From Balneolaceae bacterium (lineage in GTDB: Bacteria > Bacteroidota > Rhodothermia > Balneolales > Balneolaceae): 37,344 bases of DNA. Location of the stretch: assembly GCA_007123715.1 (NCBI GenBank), contig SKKO01000184.1:1-37344 (forward strand), in the 5' to 3' direction. Shown one piece after another: positions 25,928-34,767 of this stretch. The notes under the pieces were generated by a model. The model saw only the letters and a program-made list of their open reading frames with translations, was not told the DNA's origin and did no database searches. Position 1 is the first letter of the stretch; each line of letters begins with the position of its first letter. Both the position numbers and the translations under genes were made by a program.

Positions 25928-25970
25928 GGAAAGCCTCGTTTTTATTTAAAGAATTTTTTTCTACAGCGGG

Positions 25971-25995
25971 ATCCGGAAATTAAAACGTTCCGGAT
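25971..25995. promoter_or_regulatory. Inverted repeat upstream of the AGCS symporter
   Basis: ATCCGGAA and TTCCGGAT are perfect 8-bp arms with a 9-nt spacer, about 45 nt upstream of the symporter's probable start and 80 nt past the DinB stop. There is no T tract, so an operator or attenuator-like stem is more likely than a terminator. Confidence 0.4.
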
Positions 25996-26074
25996 TTACC
26001 CCTGAATAATATCTTAATGAGTTTCAGTTAAATCAAAAAGATTTTTAATCTGCCCGCTATAAATTTAAAATTAC

Positions 26075-26566
26075 TTAGATGATCATTTTTTGAACTTCAT
26101 CCATCCTGGCATAATTAATGAAGTCGATCATCGGCGGCTCAATATTGCTGTTTCTGAGAAAAATGGCAATTTGGGCTCTGTGGTGTTGCCCATGTATAAT
26201 AAGATGGTTACAGATTTGCCAGATCGAATTTCTATACTCCATCCCCTTTGAATTATTGTACTCAATAATGGCATCCAATTTAACATCGTGATCCCCCACC
26301 AAATCTATCCACATTTGAGCAGCTTTTTTGGCTTTGGGTTTTAAATCCTGTTTGTCATATTCTGTCCAGATATCAAGATCTGCATCAGCTGAGTATTCAA
26401 CTACCCGGCTGTACCAGATTTTTTGTGCATTGATAATGTGTGACAGAAATGCCGTACAGGCGCTCTGCTCTTTAAAGGGTGCATGCTCCATAAATAAATC
26501 TGCCAGCCGCCGGGTGCACCAAAAATCGAACTGGAAGAGTTGTTGAAGTTTTTGTCGTTCGTCCAT
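26075..26566 (-). CDS. DinB-family (four-helix bundle) protein
   Basis: This 163-aa protein has the DinB/YfiT-like four-helix-bundle pattern: LQQLFQFDFWCTRRLADLF, FLSHIINAQKIWYSRV (first His), and ICNHLIIHGQHHRAQIAIFL with the closing metal-binding histidines. Members are metal-binding, often thiol-transferase-like or of unknown function, and some are DNA-damage induced. The gene starts 11 bp after the MarC stop, so the two probably share a transcript. The specific role is unknown. Confidence 0.85.
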   Translation of the reverse strand: MDERQKLQQLFQFDFWCTRRLADLFMEHAPFKEQSACTAFLSHIINAQKIWYSRVVEYSADADLDIWTEYDKQDLKPKAKKAAQMWIDLVGDHDVKLDAIIEYNNSKGMEYRNSIWQICNHLIIHGQHHRAQIAIFLRNSNIEPPMIDFINYARMDEVQKMII

Positions 26567-26577
26567 ATATATTATAT

Positions 26578-27258
26578 TTAGATATTTAGTCCGTAGTATC
26601 GTGAAATTCCACTTAATATAAATTGCACACTGATGGCCAGAGCAATAAAGCCCATCAGGCGTGTCATTACATTCAGGCCGGTTGGCCCGATGTATCTTGC
26701 CGATATCGGCGCAAGCCGCAACAACCCGTATGTAATACCTGCCACAAGCAGTACAGAAGCCCCATTCAACAGATAATCAGTAATTCTTTCAGCCTGCGTT
26801 GCAAATCCTATTACCACGGCAATACTCCCAGGCCCTGATAACAACGGTAACGCAAGCGGACTGAATGAAATATCCTCTTTTTCTTTGGCAGCGGCTTCAT
26901 CCTCATCGGTTAGTTTTCTTCCTCCTGTTTCAGGATTCAACATGGAATATGCGGCTCTCATGATAATTAATCCACCTGCAATTCGAATTCCTGCCAAAGA
27001 AATGCCAAAAAAACTCAAAATAAATGTCCCGATCAGTAAAAACGTGATCAAAACACCCATCATGTATAAACTTGCCTTCTTCGCTGTCTGAATTCTATCC
27101 CTCTCACTGAATCTCTCGGTAAGTGACAGAAATATTGGCATGGCTGCCAGCGGATTCACCACAGAGAACAGGGATGTGAAACTTGCAAATAACAGGCCTG
27201 CCATTCCCACCACCGTAACTGTGTGCTCGGGAATGGCTTCGGATATCAACTCAATCAT
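26578..27258 (-). CDS. MarC-family integral membrane protein
   Basis: This 226-aa inner-membrane protein has about six helices. The MarC pattern is clear: LFSVVNPLAAMPIFLSLT near the N-terminus, GIRIAGGLIIMRAAYSML, and LPLLSGPGSIAVVIGFA in the second half, with an inverted-repeat topology. The function of the family is not established; annotations as multiple antibiotic resistance or amino-acid transport are weakly supported. It is probably the first gene of a two-gene unit with the DinB protein. Confidence 0.9.
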   Translation of the reverse strand: MIELISEAIPEHTVTVVGMAGLLFASFTSLFSVVNPLAAMPIFLSLTERFSERDRIQTAKKASLYMMGVLITFLLIGTFILSFFGISLAGIRIAGGLIIMRAAYSMLNPETGGRKLTDEDEAAAKEKEDISFSPLALPLLSGPGSIAVVIGFATQAERITDYLLNGASVLLVAGITYGLLRLAPISARYIGPTGLNVMTRLMGFIALAISVQFILSGISRYYGLNI

Positions 27259-27368
27259 ACCTTAAAGATAGAGAGGATTTATACAATTGTGAATGATGAA
27301 ATTCTCTGAAAACCGGTTACAATTTATTTATATTTTTTTCGTGCAATATTTCAAAAAACCGAATTTAA

Positions 27369-27824
27369 ATGGATACAAATAATATACTGGAAAATGTTAC
27401 AAGCCTGATTGAAGGCGAGGGAACCAGAAATGAAAAATTACAGGCTATTTGCAAGCTGCTTGATGAGCGCGTGGATGTCTTTAACTGGACCGGTTTTTAC
27501 CTGGTTGCCAGCGACGAAGAGAGAATGCTGGAACTCGGGCCATATGTGGGGGAGGAAACCGACCATACACGTATTCCTTTCGGAAGTGGTATATGCGGTC
27601 AGGCCGCCGAAACCCTCGATACGTTTGTTGTTCAGGATGTAAGCAAAGCCAATAATTATCTCGCCTGCAGTTTGGATGTGAAATCGGAAATTGTTGTCCC
27701 GATCATGAAAGAAAATAATTTTGTGGGAGAACTCGATATTGATTCTCATACCCTTAATGCAATCACACCCGAATTGCAGGAATTATGCGAAGAAATCTGC
27801 CGCAGGCTCCCGGTAATTTTTTAA
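27369..27824 (+). CDS. msrC: GAF-domain free methionine-(R)-sulfoxide reductase
   Basis: This 151-aa single GAF domain matches the fRMsr family, which reduces free Met-R-sulfoxide. Typical blocks are NWTGFYLVASDEERMLELG, TRIPFGSGICGQAAE, NNYLACSLDVKSEIVVPI and VGELDIDS. Cys76 and Cys100 are 24 residues apart and match the second and third cysteines of the E. coli enzyme (94 and 118). The position of the first cysteine, ten residues before Cys76, is His66. It is divergent from marC and monocistronic. Confidence 0.85.
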   Translation: MDTNNILENVTSLIEGEGTRNEKLQAICKLLDERVDVFNWTGFYLVASDEERMLELGPYVGEETDHTRIPFGSGICGQAAETLDTFVVQDVSKANNYLACSLDVKSEIVVPIMKENNFVGELDIDSHTLNAITPELQELCEEICRRLPVIF

Positions 27825-27950
27825 CCCGGATTATTCACAAAGCTCCTCTTTTGTCCCGTCTAGCGCTCATCTTTTCCCCACGCAGTGATATTTCGTTGTG
27901 CGCAAGGCGAAGGGGAGTACTGAACACCGAATATTGAAGTTTCGAAGAGA

Positions 27951-27970
27951 TGTCAATCCCTGGATTGACA
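27951..27970. repeat. Perfect inverted repeat
   Basis: TGTCAATCC and GGATTGACA are 9-bp perfect arms around a 2-bp centre, about 130 bp past msrC. No T tract follows on either strand. Confidence 0.6.
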
Positions 27971-28055
27971 GTGAGGCAACTGAATACGATGAACAAAAAA
28001 AGCTAAAGCTACCTTCACATATTTCCCGAGGGATCGGTACTGCGAAAATCACGCA

Positions 28056-28099
28056 GCTGATAATCGGTTATTCCGTTCATCTGTTATTCTGTTATTCAG
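28056..28099. repeat. Array of 8-bp units, second copy of the TCNGTTNN family
   Basis: One degenerate unit (GCTGATAA) is followed by four TCNGTTNN octamers with third bases G, C, T, T, then TCAG. Unit order and end match the array at 24361-24404. Confidence 0.8.
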
Positions 28100-28154
28100 C
28101 TCGTGGCTAAAAACTACCTGCCTTCTATTAGCCGGGGACCCAAATCGCAAACTG

Positions 28155-29876
28155 TTAATGTGAGTCCCTCTTTACCTCACTGCCTGACTTACCCCGAAGA
28201 AAATCAAGATCGGCGCCCAGGTGTGACTGCTGCACGTGTTTTTGATAAAGATTCCAATAGCCCCGGTCCATATGCATGGCCAACGGTTTCCAGGATTTTC
28301 GTCTCTCTGCCAGCTCTTCATCCGACACATGCAGAATCAGCTTCCGTCCGGGCACATCCAGCTCGATTATATCGCCGTTTTGAACCAGTGCCAGGGTGCC
28401 GCCATCGGCCGATTCAGGTGAAACGTGAAGCACAGCTGTTCCAAATGCTGTACCGCTCATGCGTCCGTCTGAAATCCGCACCATATCCGAAATTCCCTGC
28501 TCCAGAATTTTTTTTGGCAGGCCCATGTTACCAACCTCCGGCATACCTGGATAACCTTTCGGCCCTACGTTTTTAAGTACCAATATATCATCCGGCTTCA
28601 CATCCAGGTCAGGATCGTTAATAAGCTCCTTGTATTCTTCTATATCCTCGAACACTACAGCCCGGCCTTTATGAGTAAGCAGATCGGGAGAAGCGGCAGA
28701 AGGTTTCATCACCGCACCAAATTCGGCAAGGTTCCCTTTTACAATTGCCAGGCCGATCTCTTCTTTGAATGGTTTGCCGAAAGTGGAGATCACATCCCGG
28801 TTATAGCACGGAGCATCAGCGTACAACTCATTTATTGAACTGCCTGCTGCGGTTATGATATCCGAATGGAGTACCGGAAGAAGCTCTTTCATAATAGCAG
28901 GCAATCCCCCTGCATAATAGAAATCTTCCATAAAGTGTTCGCCGGATGGCTGAAGATTTGCCAGCAAAGGGATATTCCGTGATAGTTCATCAAAATCACT
29001 TAGATCCAGTTCAACTCCTATACGCCCCGCAATGGCCAGCAGGTGAACCACAAAATTGGTAGAGCCACCGATAGCAGTATTGATTTTGATGGCATTTTCA
29101 AATGCCTCACGGGTTAAAATATCCGAGAGTTTCCGGTCTTCATTTACCATTTCAACAATACGCATGCCGGAATGATGCGCAATCAGTTTACGCCGCATAT
29201 CAGGCGCAGGGATGGCCGCGTTGCCGGGCAGTGATAAACCCAACGATTCCACCATACATGCCATCGTACTGGCGGTTCCCATCACCGCGCAATGGCCATC
29301 ACTCCGGCACATGGCCCCCTCAGCCTCTTCCATCTCTTCAAATGTCATTTCGCCGGTTTTCACTTTATCGGCAAACCTCCAGCCATCACTGGTACTTATA
29401 CTGGCACCTCTGAACTTCCCTGTAAGCATGGGTCCGCCTGAAACCACGATTGATGGCAGGTCTACACTGCATGCCCCCATTACAAGACTGGGTGTGGTTT
29501 TATCGCAGCCGCAAAGTAATACCACACCGTCAACAGGATTGGCCCGGATCGATTCTTCCACATCCATACTGGCAAGGTTACGATAGAGCATGGCCGTGGG
29601 CTTCATCAGTGTCTCACCGAGCGACATAACCGGAAATTCAACAGGAAAACCGCCGGCCTCAATAACTCCATCGCGCACAGATTGCGCCAGGTTACGGAAA
29701 TGGGAATTGCAGGGAGTAAGCTCCGACCATGTATTGCATATTCCAATCACAGGCTTATCTTTAAAATAGTGATTCGGAATTCCAGCTTTTTTCATCCAGG
29801 CCCGGTAGATAAGACCATCTTTTCCTTTTTTCCCAAACCATTCTGTGCTTCGGAGCTTTTTTCCTTTTTCTGCCAT
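28155..29876 (-). CDS. IlvD/Edd-family dehydratase, sugar-acid type
   Basis: This [2Fe-2S]-dependent dehydratase of 573 aa has the three conserved cysteines: Cys56 (ICNTWSELTPCNSHF), Cys124 (LLCGCDKTTPS) and Cys196 (SDGHCAVMGTASTM). The N-terminus LRSTEWFGKKGKDGLIYRAW and the ICNTWSELTPCNSHFR block match the pentonate/arabinonate/xylonate dehydratase subgroup better than biosynthetic IlvD. No ilvB, ilvC or leu genes are near. Its divergence from a GH78 rhamnosidase suggests it acts on an aldonic acid from the sugars released there. The exact substrate (L-arabinonate, L-rhamnonate, L-fuconate or other) is inferred only. Confidence 0.88.
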   Translation of the reverse strand: MAEKGKKLRSTEWFGKKGKDGLIYRAWMKKAGIPNHYFKDKPVIGICNTWSELTPCNSHFRNLAQSVRDGVIEAGGFPVEFPVMSLGETLMKPTAMLYRNLASMDVEESIRANPVDGVVLLCGCDKTTPSLVMGACSVDLPSIVVSGGPMLTGKFRGASISTSDGWRFADKVKTGEMTFEEMEEAEGAMCRSDGHCAVMGTASTMACMVESLGLSLPGNAAIPAPDMRRKLIAHHSGMRIVEMVNEDRKLSDILTREAFENAIKINTAIGGSTNFVVHLLAIAGRIGVELDLSDFDELSRNIPLLANLQPSGEHFMEDFYYAGGLPAIMKELLPVLHSDIITAAGSSINELYADAPCYNRDVISTFGKPFKEEIGLAIVKGNLAEFGAVMKPSAASPDLLTHKGRAVVFEDIEEYKELINDPDLDVKPDDILVLKNVGPKGYPGMPEVGNMGLPKKILEQGISDMVRISDGRMSGTAFGTAVLHVSPESADGGTLALVQNGDIIELDVPGRKLILHVSDEELAERRKSWKPLAMHMDRGYWNLYQKHVQQSHLGADLDFLRGKSGSEVKRDSH

Positions 29877-29963
29877 AATTCATTCTTCTTAAATTTTTCC
29901 GGTAGCCTTAAACTAAACACTCATCTACAATATAGGCTTATCAGGATTTAATCATAAAATGAT

Positions 29964-29993
29964 AAAATGTAAAATAGCGTTGCTTTACATTTT
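29964..29993. promoter_or_regulatory. Candidate operator 1
   Basis: AAAATGTAAA and TTTACATTTT are perfect 10-bp arms with a 10-nt spacer. The word GTAAAATAGC starts at 29969. The site is about 90 bp upstream of the dehydratase start. Confidence 0.5.
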
Positions 29994-30048
29994 GCGGAAA
30001 AGGCCTCATTCGAAAACATCCGGATAGGCGACTATTATCATGTCAAGA

Positions 30049-30066
30049 GTAAAATAGCATGCTATT
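30049..30066. promoter_or_regulatory. Candidate operator 2
   Basis: GTAAAATAGC recurs at 30049-30058, exactly 80 bp after the first copy, and overlaps the perfect 14-bp palindrome AATAGCATGCTATT (30053-30066). Confidence 0.5.
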
Positions 30067-30298
30067 CTCAATTATCCGTAAACTTGCCTGTATATCGGGA
30101 AAACGGATGTGTATTCTGATTAAATCAACTGCCGAAGTGAATTATAGTAGAATATATGCAGCAGGATGTATAATATAGAGATATTGAATCGGGATTTCTC
30201 TCAAATGGCACTGTTTGAATATCATAACATGGGTATCTGCCATTAAGAGTATTTCTGCTTCGTTGATTTTTTTGCCCAATCAATTTAATTCTATCAAT

Positions 30299-33200
30299 AT
30301 GGAACAAAACAGATTGCATTGGCCGGCATTCGATAAATGCCTGATCAACTCACTTCTCTGGTTGATCTTCATCCTATTCACATTTACTCCCATTCATGCC
30401 CGGCAATTAACCGCTGAACAGTTACGAATAGAGTACAGGGATAACCCAGTAGGGATGGATGAAGCCCAGCCCCGTTTTTCATGGATTATCCAAAGTGACC
30501 TCAATAATATCGAACAGGTTGCCTACCAGGTACAGGTAGCAATGGCAGAATCTGATTTTGATACAACTGAACACCTGACATGGGATACAGGAAAGGTAGA
30601 GTCGGGCCAGTCTATTCAGAAAAAATATAACGGGCCTCAGTTGGAACCGCGAACCCGATATTTCTGGAGAGTTCGCATATGGGATAATCACAACAGAACA
30701 TCGGATTGGAGTGATGCCGCTTACTGGGAAACGGGATTACTGAATCCGGAAAACTGGCACGCTTTATGGATAGAACCCGACATTGAAGAGGATATATCCG
30801 GTTCACCGCCGGCACCCATGCTGCGCAGAGAATTCAGATTGGATGGCAGCATTGAACGAGCCAGGGCGTATGTAACTGCGCATGGTGTCTATGAAATGGA
30901 AATCAATGGCAAGCGGGTGGGTAACCAGGTTTTTAGCCCGGGCTGGACAAGTTATCAAAACCGGCTGCAATATCAGACGTATGATGTTACCGGCCTGCTT
31001 CATGCCGGCGATAATGCGGTTGGTGTGATGCTTGGTGACGGCTGGTTCAGGGGATACATCGGATGGAGTGACCAGCGAAATTACTATGGCGACACACTGG
31101 CACTTTTGATGCAGATGGAGATCACCTACCATAACGGCGAAACTGAAATCATAACTACAGACGCAAACTGGAAAGCGTCAACAGGGCCAATTCTTAAATC
31201 CGATATTTATAACGGTGAGTTCTATGATGCAAGGCTCGAAAAAGATGGCTGGTCAATGCCCGGCTTTGATGACAGCGATTGGGCAGGAATCCGGATCGCG
31301 GATCATGATAAATCGCGCCTGCTTGGCCAGCAGGCACCACCGGTACGAAAAATTCAGGAGCTGAAACCCAGGGAAATTTTCGTGACACCCGGCGGAGACA
31401 CGGTTGTGGATATGGGACAAAATATGATTGGGTGGATCCGGTTCCAGGTTGAAGGGCAAGCTGGCACAAAAGTTATACTCAGACACGCTGAAGTGCTCGA
31501 CCGACACGGAAATTTCTATACAGATAACCTGAGAGGCGCCGATCAGACAAACACATACATCCTGAAAGGGGACGAAATTGAGACTTGGGAACCACGCTTT
31601 ACTTTCCAGGGATTTCGTTATGTGGCTATTGACGGTTACCCGGGAGAGCTGACTGCCGATGATTTGACCGGTATCGTTTTGCATTCCGATATTGAGCCTT
31701 CCGGACATTTTCAGAGTTCAAACGAATGGATAAACCGGCTTCAGCATAATATTATCTGGGGACAAAAAGGAAATTTTCTGGATGTGCCAACCGACTGCCC
31801 CCAGAGGGATGAACGGATGGGATGGACAGGAGATATACAGGTATTTGCAGAAACGGCAAACCTTTACATGAATACCGCTTCCTTTCTCACAAAATGGCTC
31901 GCCGACCTTGAGGCTGACCAATTTGATGACGGTAGAATTCCTCATGTGGTGCCGAATGTTCTGGGTAGCAATTCAGGCGGTGCATCAGGCTGGGCTGATG
32001 CGGGTGTGATCGTTCCATGGACACTATACCAGTCATTTGGCGATCTCCGGATTCTTGAGCGCCAATATGAGAGCATGAAAGCATGGGTCACCTATATGGA
32101 GCAACGTGCTGCCCGAAACGAAAATATCTACCTGTGGGAAAGTGATTTTACCTTCGGCGACTGGCTCTCTTTCAATACCACAAGATCTGATTATCCCGGT
32201 GCTTTTACAGACAAAGATCTGATCAATACCGCTTTTTTTGCCCATTCTTCCAACTTGTTGAGTAAAGCTGCCGGGCTGCTGGGCAAGGATGATGATGAGG
32301 TTTATTATGCTGATCTGTTTGAAAGTGTAAGGAAAGCCTTTCAGAATGAATATGTAACCCCGGGCGGGCGGGTGCTGTCGAATACCCAGACAGCCTACCT
32401 GCTGGCACTTAGGTTTGGCCTACTTTCCGATACCCAAATCCCGGCGGCAATCAGCCATCTCACCGGGGCAGTGAATATGCACGGCCATCTGACCACAGGG
32501 TTTCTCGGCACACCCTACCTGAACCCTATATTAAGCGAATTTGAACAAGACGATCTCGCCTACCGCCTTTTACTGAGAAAAGATTATCCTTCCTGGCTAT
32601 ATCCTGTTACCATGGGTGCCACCACAATTTGGGAACGCTGGGACGGCATCAGGCCCAATGGCACGTTCCAGGATGAAGGCATGAACTCCTTCAACCATTA
32701 TGCATACGGAGCCATTGGGGAATGGCTTTTCAGTAACGTAGCCGGAATAAAAATAGCAGAGCCTGGTTATAAAAGGTTTCGGATTAGCCCGTCTCCCGGT
32801 GGTGGTTTGAGCCATGCAAGGGCATTTCTAAACTCTCCATACGGATTTATCGAATCATCATGGGAAATAAATGAAAATGAATTCTCTCTTGAAGTGGAAG
32901 TGCCGGCTAATACCCTGGCAGAAATATCCCTCCCATCTGCTTACCACAGCAGTATCCGGTTGAACGGCAGGCCTTTATCCGGGTCCGAAGAAATCAGATA
33001 TTCAGAACTGTCTGGTCAGGATGTACTTGTTGAGGTTGGATCAGGACGGTACATCTTCCAATATCATTCAGACATACTTACGGAGGCTTTCCAAAGCCGG
33101 GAAACTGGCGAAGAACTATTGCAAAAAGAACCTCTGCGCCCTGATGATGATCTGGCCCTGCTTCTGACGGAAAAAAATATACGATCATTATTCTATGATC

Positions 33201-33352
33201 ATTTTCCGGTACTGGTACAATCACCCTGGCTTAGCCAGGTGATGGGTTTTCCGGTTGATGTGGCACTTAACAGCTTACCGGAAGGGTTCGAAATAAGCCG
33301 TTTAGATTACGAGGAGTTTATGTCAGAATTAGAAAAATTTCTATCTGATTAA
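30299..33352 (+). CDS. GH78 alpha-L-rhamnosidase, exported
   Basis: This enzyme releases terminal alpha-L-rhamnose. It has 1017 aa from the ATG at 30299; a longer frame from TTG 30215 adds nothing recognisable. A signal peptide (LLWLIFILFTFTPIHA) precedes RQLTAEQLRIEYRDNP, the family's usual start. Next are a fibronectin-like segment, the N-terminal carbohydrate domain (RAYVTAHGVYEMEINGKRVG, VGVMLGDGWFRGYIG) and a beta-sandwich with TPGGDTVVDMGQNMIGWIRF. The (alpha/alpha)6 catalytic barrel includes DCPQRDERMGWTGD, which holds the general-acid Glu, and GATTIWERWDGIRPNG with the second acidic site. The C-terminal beta domain is followed by about 85 extra residues, LTEKNIRSLFYDHFPVLVQS and on, forming a small helical tail. 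Confidence 0.95.
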   Translation: MEQNRLHWPAFDKCLINSLLWLIFILFTFTPIHARQLTAEQLRIEYRDNPVGMDEAQPRFSWIIQSDLNNIEQVAYQVQVAMAESDFDTTEHLTWDTGKVESGQSIQKKYNGPQLEPRTRYFWRVRIWDNHNRTSDWSDAAYWETGLLNPENWHALWIEPDIEEDISGSPPAPMLRREFRLDGSIERARAYVTAHGVYEMEINGKRVGNQVFSPGWTSYQNRLQYQTYDVTGLLHAGDNAVGVMLGDGWFRGYIGWSDQRNYYGDTLALLMQMEITYHNGETEIITTDANWKASTGPILKSDIYNGEFYDARLEKDGWSMPGFDDSDWAGIRIADHDKSRLLGQQAPPVRKIQELKPREIFVTPGGDTVVDMGQNMIGWIRFQVEGQAGTKVILRHAEVLDRHGNFYTDNLRGADQTNTYILKGDEIETWEPRFTFQGFRYVAIDGYPGELTADDLTGIVLHSDIEPSGHFQSSNEWINRLQHNIIWGQKGNFLDVPTDCPQRDERMGWTGDIQVFAETANLYMNTASFLTKWLADLEADQFDDGRIPHVVPNVLGSNSGGASGWADAGVIVPWTLYQSFGDLRILERQYESMKAWVTYMEQRAARNENIYLWESDFTFGDWLSFNTTRSDYPGAFTDKDLINTAFFAHSSNLLSKAAGLLGKDDDEVYYADLFESVRKAFQNEYVTPGGRVLSNTQTAYLLALRFGLLSDTQIPAAISHLTGAVNMHGHLTTGFLGTPYLNPILSEFEQDDLAYRLLLRKDYPSWLYPVTMGATTIWERWDGIRPNGTFQDEGMNSFNHYAYGAIGEWLFSNVAGIKIAEPGYKRFRISPSPGGGLSHARAFLNSPYGFIESSWEINENEFSLEVEVPANTLAEISLPSAYHSSIRLNGRPLSGSEEIRYSELSGQDVLVEVGSGRYIFQYHSDILTEAFQSRETGEELLQKEPLRPDDDLALLLTEKNIRSLFYDHFPVLVQSPWLSQVMGFPVDVALNSLPEGFEISRLDYEEFMSELEKFLSD

Positions 33353-33438
33353 ATCATAATCATCAAAAAGGCCTTTCAGGTAGTGGTCATCAAAGCTACG
33401 AAGGTATTAATCACACACCATAATGAAATCCAGCAGAA

Positions 33439-34767
33439 ATGAAAATAAACAGAAGAGACTTTATCAAACGAACAGGGCTTACAGCCGCAGGAGCCGGTCT
33501 GTTTTCAATCATACCGTCAACCGCCCGGAGTAAAAGACCAGCACCAAGTGATCAGATTAACGTCGCACTGATCGGCTGCCGAAATCACGGTTATTCAATA
33601 CTGAGAGATCATCTTAATAATGATGATGTAAATTGTACGGCCATGTGTGATGTGGATGAGAATATTCTCAACGAACGGGCAGCAGCTGTAAAAGAGGTTT
33701 ATGGACAGGAACCGAAACTGTATAAGGATTTCAGAAAAATGCTGGAGCAGGATGATATTGATGCAGTTATTATCGGCACCCCCGATCACTGGCATTGTCT
33801 CAATTTTGTATACGCCTGCCAGGCCGGTAAAGATATTTACGTTGAAAAACCGCTGGCAAATACAATAGGTGAATCGGCTATTATGGTGAAAGCGGCAAAG
33901 CGCTATGGGCGTGTGGTACAGGTAGGCCAACAGCAGCGCAGCAACAGGGCTTTTTTGGAGACTGTTGATCTGATTAAAAACGGCGCAATCGGCAAACTTC
34001 GCAAAGTGAATATCTGGGCTAACTTCAATTACGGACTCGGTGCTGCCCCTGCCGAAGACGGGCCCGTACCCGACGGAGTGGATTATGACATGTGGCTGGG
34101 TCCAGCACCCGAACGTCCGTTCAACAGGGCACGTTTTCACGGGTCATGGCGCCATTTCTGGGATTACGGTGGCGGCCTGTTTTCTGACTGGGGCGTGCAC
34201 TTGCTGGATATTGCCCTATGGCCTGACAATATTTTGAATGGACCTTCTACAGTAATGACCTATGCCGGCGATACATCAGGCCAGTCGCGTATGCGTGATA
34301 CCTTCGACACCATGAACGTCGTGTACCCCGGGAAGAACTATGTGATACATTATGGTATGACCGCAGGTGTGCAGGAAGGACCCTGGGGTAAAATGTACGG
34401 CCTTGCTTTTGTGGGCGACAATGGCACTGTTGTGGTAAACAGAAACGGCTATGATTTGTACCCTGAATATGATCAAAGTGCCGGAGTACATAAAACCGAG
34501 CCGAAATCACTAAGCGGTACCAGAGAGTCGCACGGAGAGCACGTCAGGAATTTCCTGGATTGCATCAAAACACGGGAAACACCGGTTTGCACACCTGAGA
34601 TGGGTTATGTTGCCGCTGTTCATACACATATAGCCAACATTGCGGGGCGGGTAGGCGAACCGCTACTTGAATGGGATGATGAAAAGATGCAATTTACCAA
34701 CTGTGAAGAAGCCAATCGCCTGGTTATACCTGAGTACAGGCCGCCATGGACTCTTCCTCAAATATAG
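33439..34767 (+). CDS. Gfo/Idh/MocA family oxidoreductase with Tat signal
   Basis: This is a 442-aa NAD(P)-dependent oxidoreductase-like protein, predicted exported by Tat: NRRDFIKRTGLTAAGAGLFS is a textbook twin-arginine signal. The nucleotide-binding fold begins VALIGCRNHGYS, then AVIIGTPDHWHCLNF and the catalytic VEKPLANT. The C-terminal domain contains WRHFWDYGGGLFSDWGVHLL, typical of the large periplasmic Gfo/Idh/MocA members, some of which carry tightly bound cofactor. It lies 86 bp after the GH78 gene and 69 bp before the Kelch lipoprotein. A role in oxidising or otherwise processing a released sugar is likely; the substrate is unknown. Confidence 0.92.
   Translation: MKINRRDFIKRTGLTAAGAGLFSIIPSTARSKRPAPSDQINVALIGCRNHGYSILRDHLNNDDVNCTAMCDVDENILNERAAAVKEVYGQEPKLYKDFRKMLEQDDIDAVIIGTPDHWHCLNFVYACQAGKDIYVEKPLANTIGESAIMVKAAKRYGRVVQVGQQQRSNRAFLETVDLIKNGAIGKLRKVNIWANFNYGLGAAPAEDGPVPDGVDYDMWLGPAPERPFNRARFHGSWRHFWDYGGGLFSDWGVHLLDIALWPDNILNGPSTVMTYAGDTSGQSRMRDTFDTMNVVYPGKNYVIHYGMTAGVQEGPWGKMYGLAFVGDNGTVVVNRNGYDLYPEYDQSAGVHKTEPKSLSGTRESHGEHVRNFLDCIKTRETPVCTPEMGYVAAVHTHIANIAGRVGEPLLEWDDEKMQFTNCEEANRLVIPEYRPPWTLPQI

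Larger units (their letters stand above)
27825..28154. other. 330-bp gap with degenerate repeats
   Basis: No gene is supported. The gap contains a perfect inverted repeat (27951-27970), a stretch with GAA recurring every 7-8 bases (about 27920-27948) and an 8-bp unit array (28056-28099). A 70-codon frame at 27898-28110 crosses these repeats and is not considered coding. Confidence 0.6.
29877..30298. other. 422-bp divergent regulatory region between dehydratase and GH78
   Basis: No gene is present. The region contains two inverted repeats built on the word GTAAAATAGC (29964-29993 and 30049-30066). The rest is AT-rich with no exact TAnnTTTG on either strand, so the genes may need an activator or another sigma factor. 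Confidence 0.7.

Noticed and set aside
30215-30298. Longer GH78 from TTG 30215
   Set aside because: The ATG at 30299 gives a normal signal peptide; the extension has no family similarity.
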